In this document: positions 7,977 to 14,908 of the stretch, piece after piece | Layout of the letters: every line of letters starts with the position of its first letter | Position numbering within the stretch: position 1 is the first letter of the stretch | Made by a program: the position numbers and the translations under genes | Notes under the pieces: generated by a model | Database searches by the model: none | Told to the model about the DNA's origin: nothing | Seen by the model: the letters and a program-made list of their open reading frames with translations, nothing else | Assembly (NCBI GenBank): GCA_964541025.1 | Contig: CAZIOW010000018.1 | Span: 1-33,191, forward strand | Source: JAGDXO01 sp964541025 | GTDB taxonomy: Archaea; Thermoplasmatota; Thermoplasmata; Thermoplasmatales; GCA-001856825 | Direction of reading: 5' to 3' | DNA length: 33,191 nt

Positions 7977-9299
7977 TCACAGCATCATGCCATTTATCCA
8001 GTTATTTATGTCGTATTTTCTGATGATTTCTCTCATTTTCGATGCCCTGTCTTCTTTCATATGATCTGATATCTCAAGTATGTTTTTAATTGCTGATGAA
8101 AACTCCTTCAGGTTGAAAGGATTGACTTTTTCAGTAGCTTCCATATAGTACGAAATACCGGCGAATTTTGAAAGTATAAGCAAGCCATTTCTGTTGACAG
8201 ATATATATTCCTCTGCCACAAGATTCAGACCATCCATTATTGGAGTTACAAGAAAGGCATCCGATTCCTTGTATAATGAAAAAACCTCTGATTGGGATAT
8301 TTTCCTGTAAATGTAGATTATCGGAGTCCACTCTGGAGTTCTTAACAGAGCATTCAAGTTTCCGACCAGCCTGTCTATGCTTTCTTTGTACCACCTGTAT
8401 TCATTTACTTCCTCCCTGGAAGGGCTCACAACAAGGACAAGAACAACCTTCCCGCTGAATTGCGGATTATTAAGTAAGAAATGCCTGAACGCTTCAAGCT
8501 TTTGCAATATGCCTTTGGTATAATCCAGTCTTGAAAGGGAACTTATAATCTTTATTCCTCTTCCTTTGATTCTTTTGAGTTCGTCATCAAATTTATTCCT
8601 TCTTATCTCCATCTTTTCATAGACAGAATAATCTATGCCAAGTGGAATTGAAACCACCTTATTTTCAAGGGCATGATAATCATTCATCACGTTCTTAATT
8701 CCTCTGGCTGTTTCTAAAAAATTATCTTTGTATTTAGGCAAATGGAATCCTATTTTCTGAGCCCCAATTATCCCTTTAACTATTTCTTGTATCCAAGGAA
8801 ATACCTGAAGATATTCCGGTGATACCCAGGGTATATGCCAGAAAAAGCTTATCTTTCTAAAGTCTTTTCTATTAAGCTCATCAGGTACTAAGGATAGATG
8901 ATAATCATTTACTAGAATATTCTCCTCGCTTTCTATCTCCTCCGATATCCTTTTCGCCAATTTTACATTTGATTCCTTATAAGAAAGCCAAGGCTCGATT
9001 CTGAATATTTCAGCCTTCCTCAGATAATGAAAAATTGGCCATAGGTAATTATTGCAGAATTCTCCATAATAAAGTTTATTTTTTTCCCTTTCAATACCAA
9101 CCCTATAGACTGTCATATTTGTAATTTCATCCATTCCATCTTCCGTATCAAAGCAAAACCATCTCATTTTATGATACTTTTTCAATGAAGAAAGCCCTCC
9201 AACAAGCCCGCCGGTGTTTAGTTCCGAAAATTTATCATTATTTGCCTTAAATGGGCATCGGTAAGAAGCTATATTTATGATATCTCTCTGATTATTCAT
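7977..9299 (-). CDS. otsA: Trehalose-6-phosphate synthase (GT20)
   Basis: Glycosyltransferase family 20 enzyme that transfers glucose from a nucleotide sugar to glucose-6-phosphate. Of 440 residues, the first domain carries NTGGLVGGL at 28-36, NDYHLSLVPDEL at 131-142 and FFWHIPWVSPEYL at 152-164; the second domain carries SLSRLDYTKG at 254-263 with Arg 257 and Lys 262 (phosphate binding in OtsA) and DGLNLVAEE at 356-364. No phosphatase (OtsB) domain is fused and none is seen nearby, so trehalose-6-phosphate phosphatase must be elsewhere. A minus-strand TATA-like TTATAAG (9321-9330) lies about 26 nt upstream, predicting a leaderless message. It is divergent from hsp20, sharing a 150-bp spacer, which suggests a stress-response grouping. 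Confidence 0.92.
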   Translation of the reverse strand: MNNQRDIINIASYRCPFKANNDKFSELNTGGLVGGLSSLKKYHKMRWFCFDTEDGMDEITNMTVYRVGIEREKNKLYYGEFCNNYLWPIFHYLRKAEIFRIEPWLSYKESNVKLAKRISEEIESEENILVNDYHLSLVPDELNRKDFRKISFFWHIPWVSPEYLQVFPWIQEIVKGIIGAQKIGFHLPKYKDNFLETARGIKNVMNDYHALENKVVSIPLGIDYSVYEKMEIRRNKFDDELKRIKGRGIKIISSLSRLDYTKGILQKLEAFRHFLLNNPQFSGKVVLVLVVSPSREEVNEYRWYKESIDRLVGNLNALLRTPEWTPIIYIYRKISQSEVFSLYKESDAFLVTPIMDGLNLVAEEYISVNRNGLLILSKFAGISYYMEATEKVNPFNLKEFSSAIKNILEISDHMKEDRASKMREIIRKYDINNWINGMML

Positions 9300-9392
9300 T
9301 ATTTATTCATGGCAGGATCTCTTATAACATTTGCCTTGTGGTATTGTTCAATAATATATCATTTTTAATTTAAAATATAGAATTTAAAAACA

Positions 9393-9434
9393 TTTAAATA
9401 TTGGTTTTTAATTACTAATCAACAATAGGTTGAT
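9393..9434 (+). promoter_or_regulatory. hsp20 promoter with dyad operator at the transcription start
   Basis: TTTAAATA at 9393-9400 is a TATA box placing the transcription start near 9420. A perfect inverted repeat ATCAAC-N5-GTTGAT (9418-9434) sits exactly there. The next gene after hsp20 encodes a Phr-like repressor, and the Pyrococcus Phr protein binds at transcription starts of heat-shock genes, so this is the best candidate operator. Two direct repeats of AATTTAAAA (9367-9375 and 9381-9389) lie just upstream of the TATA box. Confidence 0.55.
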
Positions 9435-9451
9435 AACCAGAGGTGGTAATC

Positions 9452-9991
9452 ATGGTGATTAGAAAAATAAGGAAAAAGGATGATGATGAATTCTGGGACG
9501 ACATTTATGAATTCCTGGAAAACGCTGACAGGGAATATAGAAAGATGTTTGAGAGATGGTTTGACACGTTCGATGAGATTGAAAATATGAAAGATCAGCC
9601 AGGAACTTATGTCTACGGATTTACATATAAGGTAGGTCCAGATGGGAAACCAGTGTTCCAGGAGTTCGGCAACGTACCGAAGGAGTACTCGGAGCTTCCA
9701 AGTCCTGAGTACAGAGAACCAGCGACTGATATTCAGGAAAGAGAGAATGAGATTTATGTAACTTTGGAGATGCCAGGAGTCAATAAAGAGGATATATCAC
9801 TCGATGTTCAGGACAATGCCTTGATAATCAAAGTGGACAAAGAAGGGAGAAAGTACTACAAAGAAATAGAACTTGAGGATAAGATTGATCCAGATGAAAT
9901 CAAGGCGACTTATTCCAATGGAGTCCTGGATATAGTGATAAAGAAACCTGAACAGAAGAAGAAATCTGGCAAGAAAATTCCAATACAGTGA
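9452..9991 (+). CDS. hsp20: Hsp20 family small heat-shock protein
   Basis: ATP-independent chaperone that holds unfolding proteins, usually as a large oligomer. The protein of 179 residues has an unusually acidic, aromatic N-terminal arm (about 1-85), an alpha-crystallin domain from about 90 (REPATDIQERENEIYVTLEM) to 168, including MPGVNKEDI and ATYSNGVLDIVI, and a C-terminal IPI motif (I-x-I) in the last residues, which docks neighbouring dimers. The ATG at 9452 is chosen because GAGGTGG lies just before it; an in-frame GTG at 9443 falls within that Shine-Dalgarno sequence. The stop overlaps the start of the regulator gene (GTGA), so the two are translationally coupled. Confidence 0.95.
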   Translation: MVIRKIRKKDDDEFWDDIYEFLENADREYRKMFERWFDTFDEIENMKDQPGTYVYGFTYKVGPDGKPVFQEFGNVPKEYSELPSPEYREPATDIQERENEIYVTLEMPGVNKEDISLDVQDNALIIKVDKEGRKYYKEIELEDKIDPDEIKATYSNGVLDIVIKKPEQKKKSGKKIPIQ

Positions 9992-10521
9992 GTATGACAG
10001 GTATACTGGACCTGATAGATAATGAGATAAGGAGAAAAATACTTAGCATATTATCTATCAGGCCATCTTATATTTTTGAACTTGCTAGAACCCTTGGAAC
10101 CTCTCAACAGCTAATTTCAAAACATATAAAGATACTTGAAGACAGTGGTCTCGTTTACAAGATAGGAAAATTCGATTCTGAAGAAGGCCCCCAGAGAATT
10201 CTATACAAGGCAAATGCACCCCTTCTGTCTTTGCTGCAATTCATAGAGAAAATATCTCTGATAAATTTTGACAATGAGGAAGAGGATGAGATGGATACTG
10301 ATATTGATACATTGATTTCAAACTTAAAATCCATAGATTCTGAAATTTCTGTTTTAGAGAACAAGATAAGGGATCTAATAACACGGCAGCAAAGCATTCT
10401 CCTGAAAATCAATAGAATCCTGAATGATATGGACACTTCCTCACTATTCAATCTTATGAATGATGCACTTAAACGCGGGGATTTTGAAGTTATTCTTGAC
10501 GCTTTGAATAAAGTTCTATGA
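9988..10521 (+). CDS. Phr-like ArsR-type heat-shock repressor
   Basis: 177-residue DNA-binding protein. Residues about 5-75 form a winged helix: GILDLIDNEIRRKILSIL, then ELARTLGTSQQLISKHIKIL as the helix-turn-helix, and a wing up to about 72. The C-terminal half (about 95-175) is helical and heptad-like, probably a dimerising coiled coil. Architecture and the sequence around NEIRRKIL and HIKILEDSGL resemble Phr, the heat-shock repressor of Pyrococcus furiosus that controls hsp20. Coupling to hsp20 through a GTGA overlap supports autoregulation of the pair. GTG 9988 and ATG 9994 are both possible starts. Confidence 0.82.
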   Translation: MSMTGILDLIDNEIRRKILSILSIRPSYIFELARTLGTSQQLISKHIKILEDSGLVYKIGKFDSEEGPQRILYKANAPLLSLLQFIEKISLINFDNEEEDEMDTDIDTLISNLKSIDSEISVLENKIRDLITRQQSILLKINRILNDMDTSSLFNLMNDALKRGDFEVILDALNKVL

Positions 10522-10529
10522 TCTTAATA

Positions 10530-10592
10530 GAGCAGATCAGACTGCCTGTCACTCATCATCCTTCAGTTAAGGCTGATGTCATCATCCTGCTC
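10530..10592 (+). other. Structured intergenic RNA candidate
   Basis: After the repressor gene an outer stem GAGCAG (10530-10535) / CTGCTC (10587-10592) encloses a strong hairpin with arms CATCATCCTT (10554-10563) and AAGGCTGATG (10569-10578), nine pairs with one mismatch around a five-base loop. The sequence TCATCATCCT is repeated at 10553-10562 and 10579-10588. A T8 run at 10631-10638 follows and may terminate. It could be the 3' end of the hsp20 operon transcript or a small RNA; no known riboswitch class is recognised. Confidence 0.35.
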
Positions 10593-10635
10593 GAATAGGT
10601 ATCTGAAACTCGAATACAAACTTAACTAAGTTTTT

Positions 10636-10658
10636 TTTACATATATTCATTATGTAAA
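10636..10658 (+). promoter_or_regulatory. cbiA promoter with 8-bp inverted repeat
   Basis: TTTACATA-N7-TATGTAAA is a perfect 8-bp inverted repeat ending one base before the GTG at 10659 and three before the cbiA ATG at 10662. It covers the TATA-like ACATATATT, which sits the right distance for a leaderless start at the ATG. Such a symmetrical element over the core promoter looks like a repressor site for the cobalamin genes; the protein is unknown. Confidence 0.45.
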
Positions 10659-10661
10659 GTG

Positions 10662-11954
10662 ATGGAAAAAACTGGTGGATTTATTATATCATCTGACAGA
10701 AGTGATTCTGGAAAGACAACTGTAACATTAGGACTCATGAGGTATTTATCCAAAAAATACAAGTTGGCCCCATTCAAGGCTGGTCCTGATTTCATTGATC
10801 CGATGTATCACAAGTTAGCCTCTGGAAATTACTCGGTCAATCTTGATCTCTGGATAATGGGTAAAGAGGGTGTTGAAGATATTTATAAAAAGTATTCCAA
10901 GCACTCTGATTTATCATTAATAGAGGGAGTAATGGGTTTCTATGATGGTATTAAGGGTAAATATAGCACTTGGGAACTGTCAAAAGTTGTAGATAAACCT
11001 GTAATACTCGTAATAGATTGCTCCAGAAATTCAACAACCGCCTCTGCAATTGTTAATGGTTTAAAAAATTACAGAAAGAACAACATTAGAGGAGTAATTT
11101 TCAACAAGGTCGCATCCTATTCACACTACAGCGATTGTAAAATAGGGCTTCCAAAAGGGGTGAAACCACTTGGTTGGATACCCTATGATGATTCCCTGAA
11201 AATAGGTTCCAGACACCTTGGACTCATAACCCCAGATGATAAAGCTGAGGTTTTTATAAAAAATGCAGCCAAATCCATAGAGAATAATATAGACGTTGAC
11301 AGTCTCATCGATATTGCTGGTACTAATGAAGAAGTAGATGACTACAGTAGAGAATTAAAGAAAGAAGGAAAGGAAAAGGCAGCAATTGCATATGATGGGG
11401 CTTTCTCTTTTTATTACCATGACAATATTCAGAGTCTTAGAAATAAATACCAAATAGAGTTTTTTAGCCCTGTCAAGAACCAACTTGTAGAAAACCCTTC
11501 ATTTATTTATTTGGGGGGTGGTTATCCCGAACTTTTTGCTGAAGAACTTCAGAATAGCTCCCTAACAAAAGATTGGCTGAAGAGAGAGTCAGGCAGAGGA
11601 ACTAAAATTTTGGCTGAATGCGGAGGAATGATGTACCTTTCGAATACGCTGAGAGTAGAAAGAGATTACAAAATGACAGGCATTTTTAACGTGGAGATAG
11701 CAATGGGAAAAATAATTACCATTGGTTATACAGAGCTTAAAGCAAAATACGGCAACATTCTTTCCAGAAAAGGATCTAAATTAAGGGGGCACGAATTTCA
11801 CAAGTCAGAAATTTTAAATTTTCAAGAAAAGAGGGTCTTTGAAAATATAAGAGGTAAGGGCATTGGGGATAGCACAGATGGTTTCCAGTATGAGAATACT
11901 CTTGCGCTTTATTCTCACAGTATTTTCAATTTTGCCCCAGATAGATTGTTTTAA
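10662..11954 (+). CDS. cbiA: Cobyrinic acid a,c-diamide synthase
   Basis: ATP- and glutamine-dependent amidation of the a and c carboxylates of cobyrinic acid. From ATG 10662 (GTG 10659 is directly upstream), 430 residues form a CobQ/CbiA nucleotide-binding domain with SSDRSDSGKTT at 10-20 and KAGPDFIDP at 39-47, then EGVMGFYDG, and a C-terminal type-1 glutamine amidotransferase domain with GGGYPELFAEEL, nucleophile Cys 320 in AECGGMM and His 377/380 in GHEFHKSE. Length and motif order match CbiA rather than cobyric acid synthase, which is encoded separately at 20314. It leads the plus-strand cobalamin genes, followed 35 nt later by the adenosyltransferase. Confidence 0.93.
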   Translation: MEKTGGFIISSDRSDSGKTTVTLGLMRYLSKKYKLAPFKAGPDFIDPMYHKLASGNYSVNLDLWIMGKEGVEDIYKKYSKHSDLSLIEGVMGFYDGIKGKYSTWELSKVVDKPVILVIDCSRNSTTASAIVNGLKNYRKNNIRGVIFNKVASYSHYSDCKIGLPKGVKPLGWIPYDDSLKIGSRHLGLITPDDKAEVFIKNAAKSIENNIDVDSLIDIAGTNEEVDDYSRELKKEGKEKAAIAYDGAFSFYYHDNIQSLRNKYQIEFFSPVKNQLVENPSFIYLGGGYPELFAEELQNSSLTKDWLKRESGRGTKILAECGGMMYLSNTLRVERDYKMTGIFNVEIAMGKIITIGYTELKAKYGNILSRKGSKLRGHEFHKSEILNFQEKRVFENIRGKGIGDSTDGFQYENTLALYSHSIFNFAPDRLF

Positions 11955-11989
11955 TAGCACATGAAAATAGCAAAGTAAAATATACAGAA

Positions 11990-12553
11990 ATGCTATTGGC
12001 AACAGTGTATACTGGGAAGGGGGATAAAGGGATAACTGATACTGCCACAGGAGAGCGTGTTATAAAAAGCAATCCAATTATTGAGTGGGAGGGTACTCTG
12101 GACGAACTTATCTCTCACCTTGGAGTCAGTTGGGCAGAATGCAAATATGATGATATAAAAAATGATATTTATCAAGTTCAAAGAGATCTTTTCACTATAG
12201 GTGAGCATATTCTCACAAACGGGGAAGGGAGAAAATTAAGGGAAGACGGGGTAAAATGGCTTGAAGATAAGATCCATACGTACATGAAGGAAATTGGAGA
12301 GGTTCGTTTATTCGTAATACCTGGAGGTGAAAAAACAGCTGCCAGTCTTCAACTAAGCAGGGCTGTTACAAGGAGGGCAGAGAGAAGGTTAGCAGATCTT
12401 TCTCTTCAAAAGAAGATTGAACCTCTCATTATGCAATACATGAATAGGCTATCATCCTTCTTGTTCTTCCTCTCATTGACAGCAAACAAGCGTTCAGGAT
12501 TCAAAGAGAGATTGTTTGAATGGCCCAATCCTGAAAAAATTCAGAAGAAATAG
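11990..12553 (+). CDS. pduO: PduO-type cob(I)alamin adenosyltransferase
   Basis: Transfers the 5'-deoxyadenosyl group of ATP to cob(I)alamin or cobinamide, forming the Co-C bond. 187 residues with the N-terminal ATP loop YTGKGDKGITDT at 7-18 and the family signature running from VIPGGEKTAASLQLSRAVTR, followed by RAERR, in the helical bundle; the arginines of that signature bind the ATP phosphates. Helices are preserved to the end and the length fits the family. The ATG at 11990 lies 35 nt after cbiA with no clear Shine-Dalgarno sequence. Its place in the cluster fits adenosylation before side-chain amidation by CobQ. Confidence 0.93.
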   Translation: MLLATVYTGKGDKGITDTATGERVIKSNPIIEWEGTLDELISHLGVSWAECKYDDIKNDIYQVQRDLFTIGEHILTNGEGRKLREDGVKWLEDKIHTYMKEIGEVRLFVIPGGEKTAASLQLSRAVTRRAERRLADLSLQKKIEPLIMQYMNRLSSFLFFLSLTANKRSGFKERLFEWPNPEKIQKK

Positions 12554-12596
12554 AGCAATCACTGAAACTATTTATCAGGATTTATGTTATGGTATT

Positions 12597-12953
12597 ATGG
12601 ATGTACAGGGTTTTGCTAAAAAATATGATGAAGTAAATGCAATGCCACTGGAGGGTGGTGGCATTATAAGATGGCTCATAACACACAAAGATGGAGCTCC
12701 TAACTTTTCAATGAGGTTGATAAATGTCGAAAAAGGGAAAAGCACACCCGCCCATAGTCATGATTATGAGCACGAGATCTTCATTGTGGAAGGCAAGGGG
12801 GTTGCTACAATCGATGATAAAAACTTCAAGGTAGAAAAAGATAGTTTCATATTCATCCCTGGGAACAAGTTCCATACAATTAAGGCAGAATCTGATATGA
12901 AAATGATATGTGTGGTACCTATAAAAGCCGCAATAGAAATTCTTGGGAAATAA
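12597..12953 (+). CDS. Single-domain cupin protein
   Basis: Small beta-barrel protein of 118 residues from ATG 12597. The first cupin motif is PAHSHDYEHEIFIVEGKG, giving His, His and Glu metal ligands, and the second is FIFIPGNKFHTI with the last His ligand, so a metal site appears intact. The frame stays open back to a TTG at 12516 inside the adenosyltransferase gene, but that extension (FRRNRAITETIY) lacks cupin character. It is 43 nt after pduO on the same strand and probably in the same transcript. Function unknown; metal-dependent cupins include dioxygenases, isomerases and sensors, and a link to cobalamin is only by position. Confidence 0.85.
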   Translation: MDVQGFAKKYDEVNAMPLEGGGIIRWLITHKDGAPNFSMRLINVEKGKSTPAHSHDYEHEIFIVEGKGVATIDDKNFKVEKDSFIFIPGNKFHTIKAESDMKMICVVPIKAAIEILGK

Positions 12954-12970
12954 AAGAAAAATGATAAAAA

Positions 12971-14152
12971 TCAAGGAGTCGCGTATTTTTCATTTAATTT
13001 TACTGGATTTGTAAATTCGAAGTAGAAATCGAATATTGGGTCTGCATATCCTTTCAATGTCATCCAGTAGATCCTTGCCATGCTCATTTTCATAAAGTGT
13101 TTCATCTTTGATGGTGGATAAGGCGCTACCGGGTTTTCGTAATCAGCTATCACAAATGTTGCCTTACCGTAGGCAGTATCGAATGGACAGTTTATCCTTC
13201 CTGTGAACTTATCATATTTTCCCTGTATTATATTTGCCACGACTTTGGCTTCAAGATGGGCAGTAACTCCTGTCTTGGATGTAGGGAGATTATTTGCATC
13301 TCCCACTGCAAAAGCATTATCATATCCCTTTATTTTCATTGTATATTTATCTGAAATTATAAACCTGTCCTCATTCTGTAAGCCTTCAGGCAATATCCTG
13401 ATCTTTGTCCCTTTACAGGGCGGAACAATTATGGGTAGGTCATAATTTATGGTGTCCCCCTCAATAGATGTCAAGGTCTTTTTCTCATTATCAACGGTAT
13501 CAAGATCAAAGAATGGCATAACCTCTATGCCTCTCTGTTCTACCATAGGTTCCACTACTTTGTTCATCGGTTCAGCTGGGTAAGCTCTTGGAAAAGGAGT
13601 GAAGAATTTTATCTTCGTATTGCTCTTCAGTCCCTTCTTATTCAGATATTCTTCAAGCTGGAATGCACCCTCCAGAAGAGAGGGAGGGCATTTACAGGTA
13701 GGGGATGCCTGCCCTATGGCAACGGTTCCTCCCTTGAAATTCTTGATATGCCCCCATAATTTTAGTGAGTTCTGAACGCTTGTATGGTAATCTCCGTATT
13801 CATTGAATACTTCTCTCAGTCCAGGAATAGGATCTGGATCGGGTGATGTACCTGTGGCTATGATTATATAATCGTAATCGTAAGTTATTCTCAGGGAGCC
13901 ATAGGCCTTTCTCTCATTCAGGTTAATTTCTGTTATCTCATCCTTAACATACCGGATTCCAGGTTTCAGTAATGATGCTATTGGCTTCCCTATTTTTCTC
14001 TTGGATCCTTTAAAAGCTACGTAAAGATACCATGGTTGGTAATAATGATATTCATCCTTATCAATTACAGTGACATTGTATTCCTTTGGATCAAGAGAGT
14101 TTGCCAGAATTATCCCGCCGGCGCCTCCACCTATTATCAGTACCTTTTCCAT
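12971..14152 (-). CDS. Sulfide:quinone oxidoreductase-like flavoprotein
   Basis: FAD-dependent pyridine-nucleotide-disulfide-type oxidoreductase of the SQR/FCSD group, likely oxidising sulfide or persulfide at the membrane and passing electrons to quinone. Numbered from a GTG at 14161 (the ATG at 14152 is residue 4 and preferred): FAD motif LIIGGGAGG at 8-16, ATGTSPDP at 102-109, cysteines 156 and 158 in PTCKCPP, Cys 249 in VPPCKG, and second FAD motif AVGDANN at 285-291. The Cys 156/158 position fits the redox cysteines of SQR. The C-terminal part (about 350-396) is helical and aromatic, fitting membrane association. It is the last gene after dsrE and tusA, so it probably feeds or receives sulfane sulfur from them. 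T-rich sequence on the minus strand after the stop (12970 to 12945) may terminate. Confidence 0.85.
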   Translation of the reverse strand: MEKVLIIGGGAGGIILANSLDPKEYNVTVIDKDEYHYYQPWYLYVAFKGSKRKIGKPIASLLKPGIRYVKDEITEINLNERKAYGSLRITYDYDYIIIATGTSPDPDPIPGLREVFNEYGDYHTSVQNSLKLWGHIKNFKGGTVAIGQASPTCKCPPSLLEGAFQLEEYLNKKGLKSNTKIKFFTPFPRAYPAEPMNKVVEPMVEQRGIEVMPFFDLDTVDNEKKTLTSIEGDTINYDLPIIVPPCKGTKIRILPEGLQNEDRFIISDKYTMKIKGYDNAFAVGDANNLPTSKTGVTAHLEAKVVANIIQGKYDKFTGRINCPFDTAYGKATFVIADYENPVAPYPPSKMKHFMKMSMARIYWMTLKGYADPIFDFYFEFTNPVKLNEKYATP

Positions 14153-14169
14153 ATATTCCACTTATCACT

Positions 14170-14403
14170 TTATCTCTTAAGAATTTTTATTTTGACAACT
14201 ATTTTATCAGGATCTTCCTTGATTTCCATTATTTCATTTCCTGTCTTCTTTGCCCACGCCTCTGTATCTGCTTTCACACCCTTATCTGTCGCCCACAGTT
14301 CAAGAATATCCCCTACCTTCGAATTTCTATATGCCCTTGCAAGATCTGTTATTGGACCTGGACATGCAGCACCCCTTGAATCAATTAACTTTGCTTCTGT
14401 CAT
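14170..14403 (-). CDS. tusA: TusA family sulfur carrier
   Basis: 77-residue sulfurtransferase carrying sulfane sulfur or thiosulfate as a thiol adduct on Cys 14 in RGAACPGPI, the CPxP motif of the family, at the start of the first helix. The rest follows the beta-alpha-beta-alpha-beta-beta pattern. A very strong Shine-Dalgarno sequence, GAGGTGAT, lies 5 nt before the ATG and overlaps the dsrE stop. Position between dsrE and an SQR-like gene points to dissimilatory sulfur transfer rather than tRNA thiolation; in Metallosphaera a DsrE-TusA pair moves thiosulfate. Confidence 0.93.
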   Translation of the reverse strand: MTEAKLIDSRGAACPGPITDLARAYRNSKVGDILELWATDKGVKADTEAWAKKTGNEIMEIKEDPDKIVVKIKILKR

Positions 14404-14414
14404 TCCTCATCACC

Positions 14415-14819
14415 TCATATGAATAATACCTGCCCGCCTTCCGAATCAGCCAGGAATTTTGCTGCTCCAACCATATCATCTACAATAGGATCTAAATCCT
14501 CCTTCTTTATATTCATAACACCGCAGGCCATTGAACATGCGTATATTTTTGCGCCCATATCTTTCGCTTCCTGAAGCATCTCATACCATGACTTCACGTG
14601 TTCCCTCTTCATACCTTCCATAAGAGTTGGTCCCATATTTTCGAACTCTTTGGGCATGACCATTTTCTTCTCGCCCTTTGTGAAACTTAGCAGTCCCCAG
14701 AAAGTTACGAAAACGTTCACCTCATTTCCCATTGCTGCTCCGGCCTGTGAAAGAACACCTGCCGATAAAAGTTTATCCACTGTCCCACTAAAAATTATTA
14801 TAGATAGTTTATTGGCCAT
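14415..14819 (-). CDS. DsrE family sulfurtransferase (DsrE3-like)
   Basis: 134-residue DsrE/DsrF-like protein. The N-terminal strand KLSIIIFSGTVDK is followed by helices and a segment KIYACSMACGVM with Cys 95 and Cys 99; the equivalent first cysteine is the sulfur-carrying residue in DsrE3A proteins. Likely partner of the TusA protein encoded directly downstream. A TATA-like stretch on the minus strand (about 14850-14862) lies 30-40 nt upstream of the ATG, with a 12-bp dyad just downstream of it, so this is the head of the dsrE-tusA-SQR operon, although read-through from the permease gene 89 nt away is possible. Confidence 0.9.
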   Translation of the reverse strand: MANKLSIIIFSGTVDKLLSAGVLSQAGAAMGNEVNVFVTFWGLLSFTKGEKKMVMPKEFENMGPTLMEGMKREHVKSWYEMLQEAKDMGAKIYACSMACGVMNIKKEDLDPIVDDMVGAAKFLADSEGGQVLFI

Positions 14820-14840
14820 ATTTCCATCGCCATCTCTTAA

Positions 14841-14862
14841 TTACTTTAGTAAATTTAAATTT
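14841..14862 (-). promoter_or_regulatory. dsrE promoter region with short dyad
   Basis: The minus-strand TATA-like AAATTTAAATTTA (14850-14862) is followed, toward dsrE, by TTACT-N2-AGTAA (14841-14852), a 5-bp inverted repeat between TATA box and expected start. A repressor site is possible; evidence is only symmetry and position. Confidence 0.3.
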
Positions 14863-14908
14863 ATCTAAAAGTATTCATTGATAACTATAATTATTTAGAG
14901 GTCCTTAA

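Noticed and set aside
10522..10658. Cobalamin riboswitch before cbiA
   Set aside because: The spacer is only 137 nt, no B12-box-like sequence is visible, and the predicted promoter lies downstream of the structured part, so the structure would not be in the cbiA message.
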